Source: Chthoniobacter sp. (lineage in GTDB: Bacteria; Verrucomicrobiota; Verrucomicrobiia; Chthoniobacterales; Chthoniobacteraceae). From it: a stretch of 64,000 nt of DNA. Positions 1-8,961 of this stretch are shown here, piece by piece. Below the pieces are notes generated by a model, which saw nothing but the letters and a program-made list of their open reading frames with translations, made no database searches and had not been told where the DNA came from. A program made the position numbers and the translations under genes. Within the stretch, counting starts at the first letter, position 1. Every line of letters begins with the position of its first letter. The stretch spans positions 124,001 through 188,000 of the forward strand of contig JAIOPH010000037.1 of the NCBI GenBank assembly GCA_021414005.1, read 5' to 3'.

Positions 1-1
1 T

Positions 2-307
2 GTGGTTATCACGAACCCGACCCACTTTGCCATCGCGCTCAAATACGAGCGCGGTCGGGATAAGGCGCCGATGGTATTGGCGAAGGGCGAGCGCGCTTTT
101 GCCATGCGTATCAAGGCTCTCGCGGCCGAGCACGATGTCCCCATGGTGGAGAACAAGCCCGTGGCGCGAATGTTGTTCAAGGTTGGAAAGGTCGGCAAGC
201 CCATCCCCATCGAGCTGTATCAGGCGGTCGCTGACATTCTGGCGTTCGTCTATAAGACCCATCGCTACTACTTCCATCGGCTCAAAGAGCGGAGGAGCGC
301 GGAGTGA
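2..307 (+). CDS. flhB: FlhB C-terminal end (partial, gene starts before window)
   Basis: This is the C-terminal end of FlhB, the export-gate switch protein of the flagellar type III secretion system in the inner membrane. The NPTH autocleavage motif lies at visible residues 5-8, so almost only the cytoplasmic FlhB-CC subdomain is present; family members cleave between Asn and Pro, which switches export from rod/hook to filament substrates. The 5' part, including all membrane segments, is outside the window. The stop overlaps the flhA start by four bases (GTGA), which implies translational coupling in a flhB-flhA-flhF operon. Confidence 0.93.
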   Translation: MVITNPTHFAIALKYERGRDKAPMVLAKGERAFAMRIKALAAEHDVPMVENKPVARMLFKVGKVGKPIPIELYQAVADILAFVYKTHRYYFHRLKERRSAE

Positions 308-2427
308 ACGGAACGTTCAGCTTTCAGCGGCTGGTAAACGCGCTCAAGAAGGGTGACCTCTTCTTCGTTGTCGCATTGTTTGGCACGATCGTACTGCTGG
401 TGTTGCCGATTCCGGCAATGTTGCTGGACCTCTTGCTGGCGGCCAGCATCGGCATTTCGCTACTGATGTTGCTGATCATCATTTACGTCAAGGATCCCGC
501 CGAGTTCTCAGGCTTTCCGACGCTCTTGCTCGCGATCACTCTCTACCGCTTGGCCCTCAACGTCGCATCCACGCGACTGATCCTCGTGGATGGTCATGCC
601 GGGAGTATTATCGATGCGTTTGGGCACATCGTCATTCGCGGCAATTATGTCGTTGGCGCAGTGGTATTTTTGATCCTCGTGGTGATTAATTTCATGGTCA
701 TCACCAAGGGTGCGGGGCGAATTGCGGAGGTCGCGGCGCGTTTCACCCTCGACGCCATGCCTGGCAAGCAGATGGGTATCGACGCGGAAATGAATGCCGG
801 CCTCATCGACGAGGCCACGGCAACGCGTCGCCGCGCCAAAGTGCAGAAGGAGGCGGACTTCTACGGCGCGATGGACGGAGCAAGTAAGTTTGTCCGGGGC
901 GATGCCATAGCTGGCATTTTGATTACGCTCATCAACGTGCTGGGAGGATTTGTCATCGGTATAGTCCAGAAGGGACTGCCAGTGGTGGAGGCGCTGCAGA
1001 AATACACAGTACTTTCAATTGGTGACGGCCTAGTTGCGCAGATTCCTGCTCTCGTGGTCAGCGTCGCGGCGGGTATTCTGGTGACTCGCGCGAGCGAGGA
1101 CGCAAACTTGGGCGCGCACATCAGCAAGCAGTTGACCCTCTATCCGCGTGCTTTGGCAATCGCCTCGGTAATGCTGGCGACCTTTGGCGTGGCTCCGGGG
1201 ATGCCATTTGTGCCATTCGTGATTCTTGCTGGTCTGGCCGGATTTGTTGCTTGGTCGCTGGGTAGGGATCGGAAGGTGGTGCCGTCTGCCGAGGCGGTGG
1301 CAGCGACGTCCGCTAAAGGCGCAGCGAAAGCGGATCCGGAAAGCAAGCCAGCCGACGAGTTCAAGAAGTTGGTCGAAGTGGACACCTTTTCTCTGGAACT
1401 GGGTAATGGTCTGCTTCATTTGGCGGAGAAAAAGAATGGCGGCGATGTTTTGGACCGAGTGACGGGTGTGCGAAAGACCTTCGCACGCGAAATGGGGATC
1501 ATTGTCCCGCCAATTGCCATTCGGGATAGCTTGGACCTCGAGGCAAACGAGTATCGCTTCCTCCTTCGTGGAAAGGAATTGGCGCGTGGGCGTATCATGC
1601 ACGGAAGGTGGTTGGCCATGAATGTGACCAACAGTCCGGTGCCGCTCAAGGGTGTGCCCACAGTAGAGCCGGTCTTTGGGATCAGCGCGACTTGGATCGG
1701 CGACGAGGAGAAACGTGCGGCGGAAATGCATGGCTACACCGTGGTAGATCCGGGTTCCGTCTTGATTACGCATCTCTCCGAGACCATCAGGCGGTCAGCT
1801 CATTTGATTTTGAGCCGGCAGGATGTGCAGACGCTGGTGGATCATCTCAAGGAGCAAAACCCCACGTTGGTCAGTGAACTGATTCCCGACATGGTCAACA
1901 TCGGCATCATTCAGCGCGTGTTGCAGAACCTGCTTCGGGAGAGTGTTTCGATCAAAAACCTCGTTGTTATCATGGAGTGCATCGCCGACTTCGCAGGCAT
2001 CTCGAAAAATCCCGATGATCTCTCCGAACAAGTTAGGAAGAGACTCGGCGTCTATTTTGTGGCCGACTACGAGTGCGAGCCAGGGATTGTCAAAGCTCTG
2101 ACGCTCGATCCAAAACTGGAACAGCTTCTGATGACGAAGGTGCAGAGGTCGCAGTTCGAGGTCAGCCTCGTGATGGATCCGCAAACGGCGCAACACTTGG
2201 TAAATGAACTCACCCACTCGATGACGGCGATGGCGGAGCAGGGGCTTTCTCCGGTTATACTAACGACAGCCGAGGTTAGGCTGGCATTCCGGCGGTTTTT
2301 TGAGCCATCCCTCTCAAAGCTCGTGGTGCTGTCGTATCAGGAGCTTCCGGCCCAAACGGAGATCCGAAATTTTGGCATGATCGGCATGCCGAACCACTTA
2401 CAACGTCCCATTGAGAAAGCTGCATAA
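304..2427 (+). CDS. flhA: Flagellar export gate protein FlhA
   Basis: FlhA forms the nonameric ring of the flagellar type III export apparatus. It couples proton flow to export and docks chaperone-substrate complexes. The 707-residue length is normal for the family. The first roughly 310 residues contain the hydrophobic membrane segments and the FHIPEP-family signature around YRLALNVASTR; the remainder is the cytoplasmic docking domain after a charged Ala/Lys-rich linker near residues 330-350. The start is GTG and overlaps the flhB stop; flhF begins two bases after the stop. No damage is visible. Confidence 0.97.
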   Translation: MNGTFSFQRLVNALKKGDLFFVVALFGTIVLLVLPIPAMLLDLLLAASIGISLLMLLIIIYVKDPAEFSGFPTLLLAITLYRLALNVASTRLILVDGHAGSIIDAFGHIVIRGNYVVGAVVFLILVVINFMVITKGAGRIAEVAARFTLDAMPGKQMGIDAEMNAGLIDEATATRRRAKVQKEADFYGAMDGASKFVRGDAIAGILITLINVLGGFVIGIVQKGLPVVEALQKYTVLSIGDGLVAQIPALVVSVAAGILVTRASEDANLGAHISKQLTLYPRALAIASVMLATFGVAPGMPFVPFVILAGLAGFVAWSLGRDRKVVPSAEAVAATSAKGAAKADPESKPADEFKKLVEVDTFSLELGNGLLHLAEKKNGGDVLDRVTGVRKTFAREMGIIVPPIAIRDSLDLEANEYRFLLRGKELARGRIMHGRWLAMNVTNSPVPLKGVPTVEPVFGISATWIGDEEKRAAEMHGYTVVDPGSVLITHLSETIRRSAHLILSRQDVQTLVDHLKEQNPTLVSELIPDMVNIGIIQRVLQNLLRESVSIKNLVVIMECIADFAGISKNPDDLSEQVRKRLGVYFVADYECEPGIVKALTLDPKLEQLLMTKVQRSQFEVSLVMDPQTAQHLVNELTHSMTAMAEQGLSPVILTTAEVRLAFRRFFEPSLSKLVVLSYQELPAQTEIRNFGMIGMPNHLQRPIEKAA

Positions 2428-2429
2428 TT

Positions 2430-3497
2430 ATGAATCCACAACGCTTCCGTTTTGTAGTCAGTTCCGCCGAGGAGGCGGTCACAGTGTTGCGCGACCGCTT
2501 TGAAGGTCGAGCACGGGTTGTTTCCGTGAGTCAGGTGGAAGGCACGGGTCTCGCGAGGTTTCTTCAAGCTCCGAAGCTCGAGGTGATTGCGGAAATGACG
2601 GAGAGTACGCCGCCGGTCGATTCAGTAGATGAGGATGCGGGTGAGGCCGGCACATCCTCCGCGGCGTCCCCGGCGAATGCGTCCACACCGGTCGCGGCTT
2701 CGCCGGAGCAGGTGTCGTCGCGTGAGACTGGCCTCGCGCGGCTGCTGCGGGCCGGGGGGCTTTCAACGCAAAAGATTGCTGGCCTGCAAAGTCAGCCCGG
2801 CTGGGAGGTTCTGGAACGGATGCCGCGGCAACGCGCGCTCACGCGTGTGGGGATGCGTTTGCGCGCGGAATTCGAGGCGATCCCAGGACGGAGTCTGGGA
2901 AGTCGCGTGGCCTTCATCGGCAGTCCCGGTTCCGGTAAGACGACAGCGCTGTGCAAGTGGCTCGCCAGCGACGTTTTTGTGCGAGATCGTCGCAGCGTGG
3001 TCCTCAAACTCGATCTCGATCGTGCCAACCCAGGCGATGCCTTGGCTGTATTTTGCGAGGCTTTGGGTGTGCCATTCGCACGTTCCATTCCCGATGTTCC
3101 GACGCTTGATCCAAATCAGTCGCTTTTGATTGATGTGCCGGGGATCGTGCCTGGCAATGGCGATGACGTGGCACCTTTGATCGAGGCTCTCGGGCCCGTT
3201 TTTGCCACCAGCCGGGTGATCGTTATCAATGCCGCCTATGATCCCGAACTGATCAAGCGTGCCTTTGCTTTCGCCTCGCGCGCATCTTGCACGCATGTGG
3301 TGTTTACCCACCTCGATGAACTAACGCATTGGGGGAAGTTGTGGGAATTCATCCTCGACTACCAATTGACGCCACTGTTTCTCGGAACCGGGCCCAATAT
3401 TGCCGGCGATTTGGAAGAAAATGTCTTCGAGGCGGTACTGGCTCATACGTTCCCGGATGTTGGTCTGCAAGCTGCTGAAAAGGTTGTTGCCCAATGA
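2430..3497 (+). CDS. flhF: Flagellar SRP-family GTPase FlhF
   Basis: FlhF is an SRP-type GTPase that sets the site and number of flagella, often polar ones. The 355-residue protein has an N-terminal basic region, a low-complexity Ala/Pro/Ser linker (about 60-100), an N-domain-like helical region, and an NG GTPase domain with the P-loop GSPGSGKTT near residue 165 and a DVPG motif in place of the usual DTAG. Synteny with flhA supports the call. No FlhG/MinD-like partner gene follows in this window, although flhG is often the next gene elsewhere. The 3' end overlaps the next gene by four bases. Confidence 0.88.
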   Translation: MNPQRFRFVVSSAEEAVTVLRDRFEGRARVVSVSQVEGTGLARFLQAPKLEVIAEMTESTPPVDSVDEDAGEAGTSSAASPANASTPVAASPEQVSSRETGLARLLRAGGLSTQKIAGLQSQPGWEVLERMPRQRALTRVGMRLRAEFEAIPGRSLGSRVAFIGSPGSGKTTALCKWLASDVFVRDRRSVVLKLDLDRANPGDALAVFCEALGVPFARSIPDVPTLDPNQSLLIDVPGIVPGNGDDVAPLIEALGPVFATSRVIVINAAYDPELIKRAFAFASRASCTHVVFTHLDELTHWGKLWEFILDYQLTPLFLGTGPNIAGDLEENVFEAVLAHTFPDVGLQAAEKVVAQ

Positions 3498-3736
3498 AAT
3501 TCTTTCTGTTGATTGGCGGTTTCTGCGGATTCGCCCTCACCTTTGCCGCCAGCCTGCATGCGGAAAATGAAGTTTCGTTCGCCTTGCGCGATGGCGCGAT
3601 GGGTTGCCTCGGTGGCGCGCTGATTCTTCGAGGCTTCCACTTTGTCGTGCTCCAAACCATCCGAGATCACATTTCCCAGCTCGCAGTTCGGGCTCGTGTG
3701 CAGGCAGAGGCCGCCGCTGTTCAACAGAATTCCTAG
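3494..3736 (+). CDS. Small two-helix membrane protein of the flagellar operon
   Basis: This 80-residue protein is not one I can assign to a family. It has two hydrophobic stretches, about residues 3-20 (which could also be a signal peptide) and 33-54, followed by a polar amphipathic tail of about 25 residues. Its start overlaps the flhF stop by four bases (ATGA) and its stop lies one base before the fliA ATG, so it is clearly translated within the operon. It sits where flhG is often found but has no ATPase motifs and cannot replace it. Confidence 0.7.
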   Translation: MKFFLLIGGFCGFALTFAASLHAENEVSFALRDGAMGCLGGALILRGFHFVVLQTIRDHISQLAVRARVQAEAAAVQQNS

Positions 3737-3737
3737 C

Positions 3738-4541
3738 ATGTTTGCCACAGCCACCACCTTGCAACCCTCCCATCCGGCACAGGCCTTGCGCGCCTATCAC
3801 TCCGGCATCAACGAAGATGCGCTCATTGAACGTCACCTTCCTTTGGTTAAGACCACCGTGGATCGGATGCGTGTATTTCTTCCGGCGGTGCTGGATATGG
3901 ATGACCTCTACAGCGTGGGATTCAACGGACTGCTCTCCGCGGCGCGGAAATTTGACCCCGCGCACGGAGCGTCGTTTCCGTCCTTCGCTACCCTCCACAT
4001 TCGCGGGGCGGTGCATGATGAACTCCGCCGCATGGACTGGACGCCACGTACGATTCGGGACAAAGCGAAACGCTTCAACGAGAGCCTGAGCCGGATCGAG
4101 CAGACTCTTGGCCGGCCGGCGACCCAGACCGAAGTATGTAACGAACTGGCACTGACTGCCGACGAGTATGAGACGCTGCTCGATGAAATAAGACCTGCCA
4201 GTTTTGTGCCGCTGGATGGCGAAGCATTTTCTGATGAGTCCGACGATGTCTCTTTGCACGAGGTAATCGCCGACGATAACCAAAAGTCGGGTCGAGATGC
4301 CTTGGAGAAAAAGGAGTTAGTCCAGTTGGTGATCGCGCAGCTCCAAAAGCTCCCTGAAATCCCCAAGAAAGTGCTGGCTATGTACTATTTCGAAGGCATG
4401 CGTCTAGCCGAGATCGCAGCGGTATTCGGCGTGACTGAGGGCCGAATCTCGCAAATCCACACACAGGCCGTACTGGGTCTGCGGTCGTTCGTGCGCCGTC
4501 AGGATTCGGCGTGCGCTGCGGCCCAGGCTCGGGTAGAGTAG
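3738..4541 (+). CDS. fliA: Flagellar RNA polymerase sigma factor FliA (sigma-28)
   Basis: FliA directs RNA polymerase to late flagellar and motility promoters. The 267-residue form starts at the ATG directly after the upstream stop; a longer in-frame extension to 3642 would overlap the previous gene and is not family-like. Sigma region 2 is at about residues 25-100 (ERHLPLVKTTVDRMR, DMDDLYSVGFNGLL), region 3 follows, and the region 4 helix-turn-helix is near residues 225-255 (EIAAVFGVTEGRISQ). No gene for the anti-sigma factor FlgM is seen in the window. A candidate target promoter lies just downstream, before motA. Confidence 0.94.
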   Translation: MFATATTLQPSHPAQALRAYHSGINEDALIERHLPLVKTTVDRMRVFLPAVLDMDDLYSVGFNGLLSAARKFDPAHGASFPSFATLHIRGAVHDELRRMDWTPRTIRDKAKRFNESLSRIEQTLGRPATQTEVCNELALTADEYETLLDEIRPASFVPLDGEAFSDESDDVSLHEVIADDNQKSGRDALEKKELVQLVIAQLQKLPEIPKKVLAMYYFEGMRLAEIAAVFGVTEGRISQIHTQAVLGLRSFVRRQDSACAAAQARVE

Positions 4542-4612
4542 GGGGAAAGGCGGCGCATGCCGCTCCGGCAGGCGATGGAAACCCGGGAAGAGTGGATTTC
4601 CGCAATTTCCGC

Positions 4613-4639
4613 TAATGGTGCAGGGGATAATGCCGAAGG
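4613..4639 (+). promoter_or_regulatory. Candidate sigma-28 promoter for motAB
   Basis: TAAT (4613-4616), a spacer of exactly 15 bases and GCCGAAGG (4632-4639) resemble the enterobacterial sigma-28 consensus TAAA-N15-GCCGATAA (3 of 4 and 5 of 8 matches). It lies in the 124-bp gap between fliA and motA, 26 bases before the motA ATG, and faces motA. Assigning it to FliA is inference from motif and context. Confidence 0.45.
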
Positions 4640-4665
4640 GAAGATAACAACTAACGCAATTTCCC

Positions 4666-5532
4666 ATGCTTCTTCTCATTGGCTTCATCATAGTTATCGG
4701 TTCTACACTTGGCGGTTTCATGATCGCTGGCGGACATCCAGGTGTGCTGATGCACGTCTCGGAGTTCGTCACCATCGGGGGCGTGGCTTTGGGCATTCTG
4801 GTTATTGCGAGTCCGCTCGGAACGCTGGTCTCAGTGGTAAAGAAGAGCATAGGAGCGCTTAAGGGCACATCGGTTCGCAAGGGGGATTACACGGACTTGC
4901 TGAAGCTGCTTTACGAAATGTTTTTTCTCGCCCGGCGCAATGGCCTTATCGCTTTGGAGGATCATGTGCTAGACCCCAAGAAAAGTGAGATTTTTAAGAA
5001 ATATCCCTCGTTTCTCAATGACCACGGACGGCAGGAGTTTCTTTGCAACGGCTTGAAGCCGCTCATTGATGGGCGTATCAAGCCGGAGCAGATCGGTGAG
5101 ATGCTCGAACAGGAAGTGGATGCGAAGGCTGAGGAGGGAGAGGGTCCGGTTCATGTGCTCCAACTTATTGGTGACTCGCTGCCCGGGGTCGGGATTATCG
5201 CGGCGGTGCTCGGCATCATCAATACAATGGCGGCCATTTCAGAAGGCCCCGAGGCCGTGGGTGAAAAAGTGGCTGCGGCGCTTACCGGAACGTTTCTCGG
5301 CATTCTTGGTGCTTACGGATTCATAAATCCCTTGACCAGCCGTCTCAAGCACAACAACACCGTGGAACTCCAATACTTTGTCAGCATTCTGAAGGCGGTC
5401 ACCGGCTTTGCCAATGGCATGGCTCCGATTATGGCTGTGGAGATGGCCCGGCGGAGTCTGGACCATTGCGTGCAACCAAATGCGGAGGAGTTGGAGAAGA
5501 TGGTCAAGTCACTCAGCCCGTCGAAAGGCTAG
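4666..5532 (+). CDS. motA: Flagellar motor stator protein MotA
   Basis: MotA is the proton-channel subunit of the flagellar stator and pushes on FliG. The 288-residue length is typical. There are two N-terminal membrane segments (about 2-22 and 30-52), a large cytoplasmic loop, and two more segments (about 165-190 and 200-220) with the conserved Pro in DSLPGVGIIAAVLGI. motB follows with a 5-base gap. The start is the first ATG after the candidate sigma-28 promoter, without a good Shine-Dalgarno sequence. Confidence 0.96.
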   Translation: MLLLIGFIIVIGSTLGGFMIAGGHPGVLMHVSEFVTIGGVALGILVIASPLGTLVSVVKKSIGALKGTSVRKGDYTDLLKLLYEMFFLARRNGLIALEDHVLDPKKSEIFKKYPSFLNDHGRQEFLCNGLKPLIDGRIKPEQIGEMLEQEVDAKAEEGEGPVHVLQLIGDSLPGVGIIAAVLGIINTMAAISEGPEAVGEKVAAALTGTFLGILGAYGFINPLTSRLKHNNTVELQYFVSILKAVTGFANGMAPIMAVEMARRSLDHCVQPNAEELEKMVKSLSPSKG

Positions 5533-5537
5533 TCAAG

Positions 5538-6257
5538 ATGGCAAAGAAGAAGAAGGACGCTCATCACGGAGGTGCGTGGAAGGTCGCTTACGCGGACTTC
5601 GTGACGGCGATGATGGCACTCTTCATGGTGCTCTGGATTTGCGCGCAGGACAAAAAGATCATGCTCGCGACTTCAAAGTACTTCAAGCAGCCCTTTAGTT
5701 CTGTGAGCGATCGATCCGGGGGAATTCTTGGCGGGAAGGAAAGTGGATCGAGCAACAAGGATGAATCTCGGGAGACGGCGACTGCCGCGAATCTCGCATT
5801 TCTCAATGCGCTGGCGAGTGAACTGAACAAAATGATCAACGCAAGGGATGTACTGGAGGAAAAGGCGGCCGATATGCAGGTGACGTCAGACGGCCTGAAA
5901 ATCACGCTTTACGATCGGACGAAGCATGCCATCTTCAAAAAAAACACTGCGGAGATTACGGATTGGGGACAGCTTACCCTGCAAAACTTGGCATGGATTA
6001 TCGACAGGAATGACTTGAAGGTTTACATAGACGGACACACGTCGTCAGGAGACGACCTGAAGAATCCAAATTACGGACCTTGGGAACTGAGCGCGGACCG
6101 AGCCAATGCGGCGCGGCGTTTGCTAGTAAAATATGCCGTCAATGCGCAAAAGATCGAACGCGTGACTGGATACGCTGCGACGAAGCCGCTGGGCAACAAT
6201 CCAGGAGATGCGTCGTCAAACGAACGCATCACGATCAGCCTTTCCGCAAACCGCTAA
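5538..6257 (+). CDS. motB: Flagellar motor stator protein MotB
   Basis: MotB anchors the stator to peptidoglycan and carries the proton-accepting Asp. The 239-residue form starts at the ATG five bases after motA; the frame stays open upstream to 5466 inside motA, but that extension is not family-like. A basic N-terminus (KKKK) precedes the single membrane helix, with the channel Asp at residue 20 in YADFVTAMMA. The C-terminal half is an OmpA-like peptidoglycan-binding domain (IDGHTSSGDD and a following SADRANAARR helix). No damage is visible. Confidence 0.96.
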   Translation: MAKKKKDAHHGGAWKVAYADFVTAMMALFMVLWICAQDKKIMLATSKYFKQPFSSVSDRSGGILGGKESGSSNKDESRETATAANLAFLNALASELNKMINARDVLEEKAADMQVTSDGLKITLYDRTKHAIFKKNTAEITDWGQLTLQNLAWIIDRNDLKVYIDGHTSSGDDLKNPNYGPWELSADRANAARRLLVKYAVNAQKIERVTGYAATKPLGNNPGDASSNERITISLSANR

Positions 6258-6267
6258 CCTTCTAAAG

Positions 6268-6543
6268 ATGCTTCAAGACTTTCTTGCCGGTCGTCCAGAA
6301 CTCAGTGGAGAGCGCGGAGGAGCGGTTGACGCATCAACCTCGACCTCGAGCGGTTTTCAATCTCTCCTGACGGCACGTCCTCCGAAGCTGGGGGGAAGTG
6401 CCGGGCGAACGATGCATGACGTGGCGGTCGGGGAGACGATGGAAGCTCCGCATATCGAAGTAGTGCAGGAGAATGGGGTGGTTAAGCGAATTATCGTGAC
6501 CTGCACATGCTGCCAGAGAATCGAACTCGATTGTGAGTATTGA
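6268..6543 (+). CDS. Small Cys-rich protein in the flagellar cluster, function unknown
   Basis: This 91-residue protein is not assigned to a named family. The chosen ATG at 6268 lies 10 bases after motB; the frame remains open to 6208 but that would overlap motB. The first half is low-complexity (Gly, Ser, Thr). The C-terminal 35 residues look folded and end in ITCTCCQRIELDCEY, with four Cys in a CxCC-x6-C pattern that could bind a metal. It lies between motB and the flgF operon, which suggests a motility-linked role, but none can be stated. Confidence 0.6.
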   Translation: MLQDFLAGRPELSGERGGAVDASTSTSSGFQSLLTARPPKLGGSAGRTMHDVAVGETMEAPHIEVVQENGVVKRIIVTCTCCQRIELDCEY

Positions 6544-6593
6544 ATCTTAGAGCAGTTCGACGAGTCCGGAAAAGGTAGTCGGAGCGCCGGCAC

Positions 6594-6609
6594 TGGCACA
6601 TGGCGTGCT
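6594..6609 (+). promoter_or_regulatory. Candidate sigma-54 promoter before the flgF operon
   Basis: TGGCACATGGCGTGCT has the invariant GG-N10-GC of sigma-54 promoters and matches the consensus TGGCACG-N4-TTGCW at 10 of 12 defined positions, including the complete -24 element. It faces the flgF-flgL operon. The -12 C is only 15 bases before the flgF ATG, so a transcript from it would have almost no leader. Whether it is used is inference. Confidence 0.5.
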
Positions 6610-6622
6610 ATGCAACAGTCTT

Positions 6623-7378
6623 ATGAACGTCGGAGTTTACCAAGGCGCCGCATCTCTCGCCGCTCTCGAGCGCTGGCAGGAGATCATCTCGCAAAATATC
6701 GCCTCGGCATCCGTGCCTGGTTTCAAAAAGACCGAGACGGCATTTGCCAGTATCCTCGCCGAGACCGAGCGTTTGGGAGACGATGGAAGGCTGGGGCGCG
6801 AGGTGCGGAGCGTCATGCCGGGACAAGTTTCGGAACTCAGCATGAAGCAGGGCGAATTGGGCTCGACTGGCAACGAAATGGATTTTGCCATTCAAGGAAC
6901 CGGATTTTTTCAGGTCCAGAGACCCGATGGTCAGACAGGATATACCAGAAATGGAGCGTTCAAACTCAATGCAGAGCGAACCTTGGTGACCCAACAAGGA
7001 TATCCGGTGATGGGGGATGGTGGACCACTCACGCTCAAGTCCGGCGGTGGACCGCTTTCAGTCAACGCCGATGGCGTCCTGATGCAGGGCAGCACGCCGG
7101 TCGGAAAGATCGGTGTCTATGAATTTCGCGATACACACTCTCTAAAGCGCGCGGGTGATGGCTTGCTGGCTACGGCGGACCCCAATGACCGACCGCAACC
7201 GGCCGAGCGCCCGGCAGTGTTGTCCGGTGTCTTGGAATGCAGCAACGTATCGTCACTTATGGAAATGGTAAATTTGGTTTCCGTCGGACGAGCGTATGAA
7301 GCCAGTCAGCGGGTCATTTTTGCCCATGATGAAAACACAGGCAAAGCCATAGAAACCCTTGGCAACCCCAACTCCTAA
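6623..7378 (+). CDS. flgF: Flagellar proximal rod protein FlgF
   Basis: FlgF is a subunit of the periplasmic rod. The 251-residue start MNVGVYQGAAS matches the family; an upstream GTG at 6605 would fall within the candidate promoter. The N-terminal rod motif (WQEIISQNIASASVPGFKK) and C-terminal heptad-rich segment (SNVSSLMEMVNLVSVGRAYEASQ) are shared with FlgG, which follows 6 bases later. It differs from FlgG in lacking the full N-terminal ANNLANANTTGFK signature, and the gene order flgF-flgG supports the assignment. Confidence 0.88.
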   Translation: MNVGVYQGAASLAALERWQEIISQNIASASVPGFKKTETAFASILAETERLGDDGRLGREVRSVMPGQVSELSMKQGELGSTGNEMDFAIQGTGFFQVQRPDGQTGYTRNGAFKLNAERTLVTQQGYPVMGDGGPLTLKSGGGPLSVNADGVLMQGSTPVGKIGVYEFRDTHSLKRAGDGLLATADPNDRPQPAERPAVLSGVLECSNVSSLMEMVNLVSVGRAYEASQRVIFAHDENTGKAIETLGNPNS

Positions 7379-7384
7379 GCACTT

Positions 7385-8167
7385 ATGATTCAGTCCCTAT
7401 ACTCCGGAGCGACGGGCATGGAAGCTCAGCAGGTCAACTTGAACACGATTGCGAACAATCTGGCCAACGCCAACACCACGGGCTTTAAGCGCAGCAAGAT
7501 CGAGTTTCAGGATTTGTTGTATCAAACTCCCCGGGCCGTTGGAGCGGAAGCAGGTGGAGGAAACGTGGTGCCTACGGGAGTTGAGACGGGCAATGGCACG
7601 AGAGTAGTTTCAACAGCCAAAATTTTCACGCAGGGACAACTCAAGCAGACCGGCGAAAAATTCGACATGGCTATCGAAGGGGATGGGTTCATGCAAGTGC
7701 AGCGCCCCGACGGTTCCTTCGCATACACGCGTGATGGAGCTTTGAAGGTTAACGGGCAGGGAAAGGTCACCACCAGCGATGGCTTTCCGGTACTGAGCGG
7801 ATTCCAACCGATTCCGCCGGGTTCGACTGGGGTGTCGGTCTCAGGCAATGGGGAGGTCACCGTGCAGGGACCGTCCGGCACCCAGACTTTCCGCATTCAG
7901 CTTTCGCGGTTCGCCAATCCGAGTGGTTTACGGAGCTTGGGTGGAAACCTTTATGAGGAGACTCCGGCGAGCGGCACGGTGGAGCAGGGGAATCCGGGTG
8001 AAGATGGCTACGGCACACTGATGCAGGGCTTTCTCGAAAGCTCCAACGTGAACATTGTTGAGGAGATGGTCAATATGATCCAAGCGCAACGCGCTTATGA
8101 GATCAATTCCAAGGCCATCCAAACGTCCGACAGCATGCTGGAACAAATGGCCCAGATCAAACGATGA
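7385..8167 (+). CDS. flgG: Flagellar distal rod protein FlgG
   Basis: FlgG builds the distal rod that crosses the peptidoglycan and outer membrane. The 260-residue length is standard. The N-terminus has the basal-body signature (GATGMEAQQVNLNTIANNLA, then NTTGFKRSKIEF) and the C-terminus has SNVNIVEEMVNMIQAQRAYEINSKAIQ. The stop overlaps flgA by four bases (ATGA). Confidence 0.96.
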   Translation: MIQSLYSGATGMEAQQVNLNTIANNLANANTTGFKRSKIEFQDLLYQTPRAVGAEAGGGNVVPTGVETGNGTRVVSTAKIFTQGQLKQTGEKFDMAIEGDGFMQVQRPDGSFAYTRDGALKVNGQGKVTTSDGFPVLSGFQPIPPGSTGVSVSGNGEVTVQGPSGTQTFRIQLSRFANPSGLRSLGGNLYEETPASGTVEQGNPGEDGYGTLMQGFLESSNVNIVEEMVNMIQAQRAYEINSKAIQTSDSMLEQMAQIKR

Positions 8168-8961
8168 GACTTATCCTTGGATTGGCAGTTTTAAACGTTC
8201 TTCTTGCTTCGACGGGTGCGCAGATCGACAACCTTCTCGTCCCGGTCAGGCCGCCGACCACCGACAATAGGCCTGAGATTCGGTCTCCGGAAGCCGGCAG
8301 TTCTCCCGCCGCAACGGAACGCCAAACGCTGCTCAGCGGCGAAGCATTTGCCGCAGAACTGACAAAAGAGCTGGCAGCTCGGATGTCGCTTAAGGGCGAA
8401 CTCAAACTTTCACTGACTCGCGCATGGCAACCAGTCCAATTGCCTGAAGCAGAGTTTGCCATCGCAATTGTCACGATGCCGGCAAACGGATTGAGCGGTT
8501 CGTTCACTCTCCGGGTAAAGGTCACCTCCGGTGGCAGGTTGATTAGCGACTGCCAGGTGTCGGTTGCGGCAGAACTTTGGCAGGATGCGTGGGTGGCAAG
8601 TAGCCGACTGGATCGCGGACAACCCCTTTCCGCTGATCAATTGTCATTACAAAAGGTGGACGTGTTGCGTGAGCGACTTCCATTGGTTTCCGCAGAGATC
8701 GATCCGACGGCGCTCGATTTGGTCACCAGCGTCGCCGCCGGCCGTCCGCTCGCGCGGCGGGATGTCGCAGGCCGTCCGATTATTCGCAAAGGCCAGGTTG
8801 TCGAAGTTGTGGCACAGCAGGGGTTAATCGCGATTAGCATGAAGGCGTTGGCGTTGGAAAGCGGCGCGGCAGGCGATTTGATCAGGCTGCGCAACATCGA
8901 AAGCCGTCGGGAAATCAACGGAGAGATTGTCAATGAAAGCAAAGTCCAGATTCACTTTTAG
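8164..8961 (+). CDS. flgA: Flagellar P-ring assembly chaperone FlgA
   Basis: FlgA is a periplasmic chaperone for assembly of the FlgI P-ring. The 265-residue protein has an N-terminal signal-like segment (about 1-20), a poorly conserved middle, and a C-terminal SAF domain (about 135-265) with the family-like stretches RDVAGRPIIRKGQVVEVV and the final GEIVNESKVQIHF. It overlaps flgG by 4 and flgH by 29 bases. Its client FlgI lies two genes downstream. Confidence 0.88.
   Translation: MRLILGLAVLNVLLASTGAQIDNLLVPVRPPTTDNRPEIRSPEAGSSPAATERQTLLSGEAFAAELTKELAARMSLKGELKLSLTRAWQPVQLPEAEFAIAIVTMPANGLSGSFTLRVKVTSGGRLISDCQVSVAAELWQDAWVASSRLDRGQPLSADQLSLQKVDVLRERLPLVSAEIDPTALDLVTSVAAGRPLARRDVAGRPIIRKGQVVEVVAQQGLIAISMKALALESGAAGDLIRLRNIESRREINGEIVNESKVQIHF

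Noticed and set aside
3642..3737. Longer FliA start
   Set aside because: It lies inside the preceding small gene and adds 32 residues absent from sigma-28 proteins.
4550..4563. GCGGC-GCAT-GCCGC stem after fliA as a terminator
   Set aside because: Only 5 bp, no T run, and it sits in very GC-rich sequence where such stems are common.
5466..5537. Longer MotB start upstream of 5538
   Set aside because: The extension overlaps motA coding sequence and adds residues unlike the family; the ATG at 5538 is directly before KKKK and the membrane helix.
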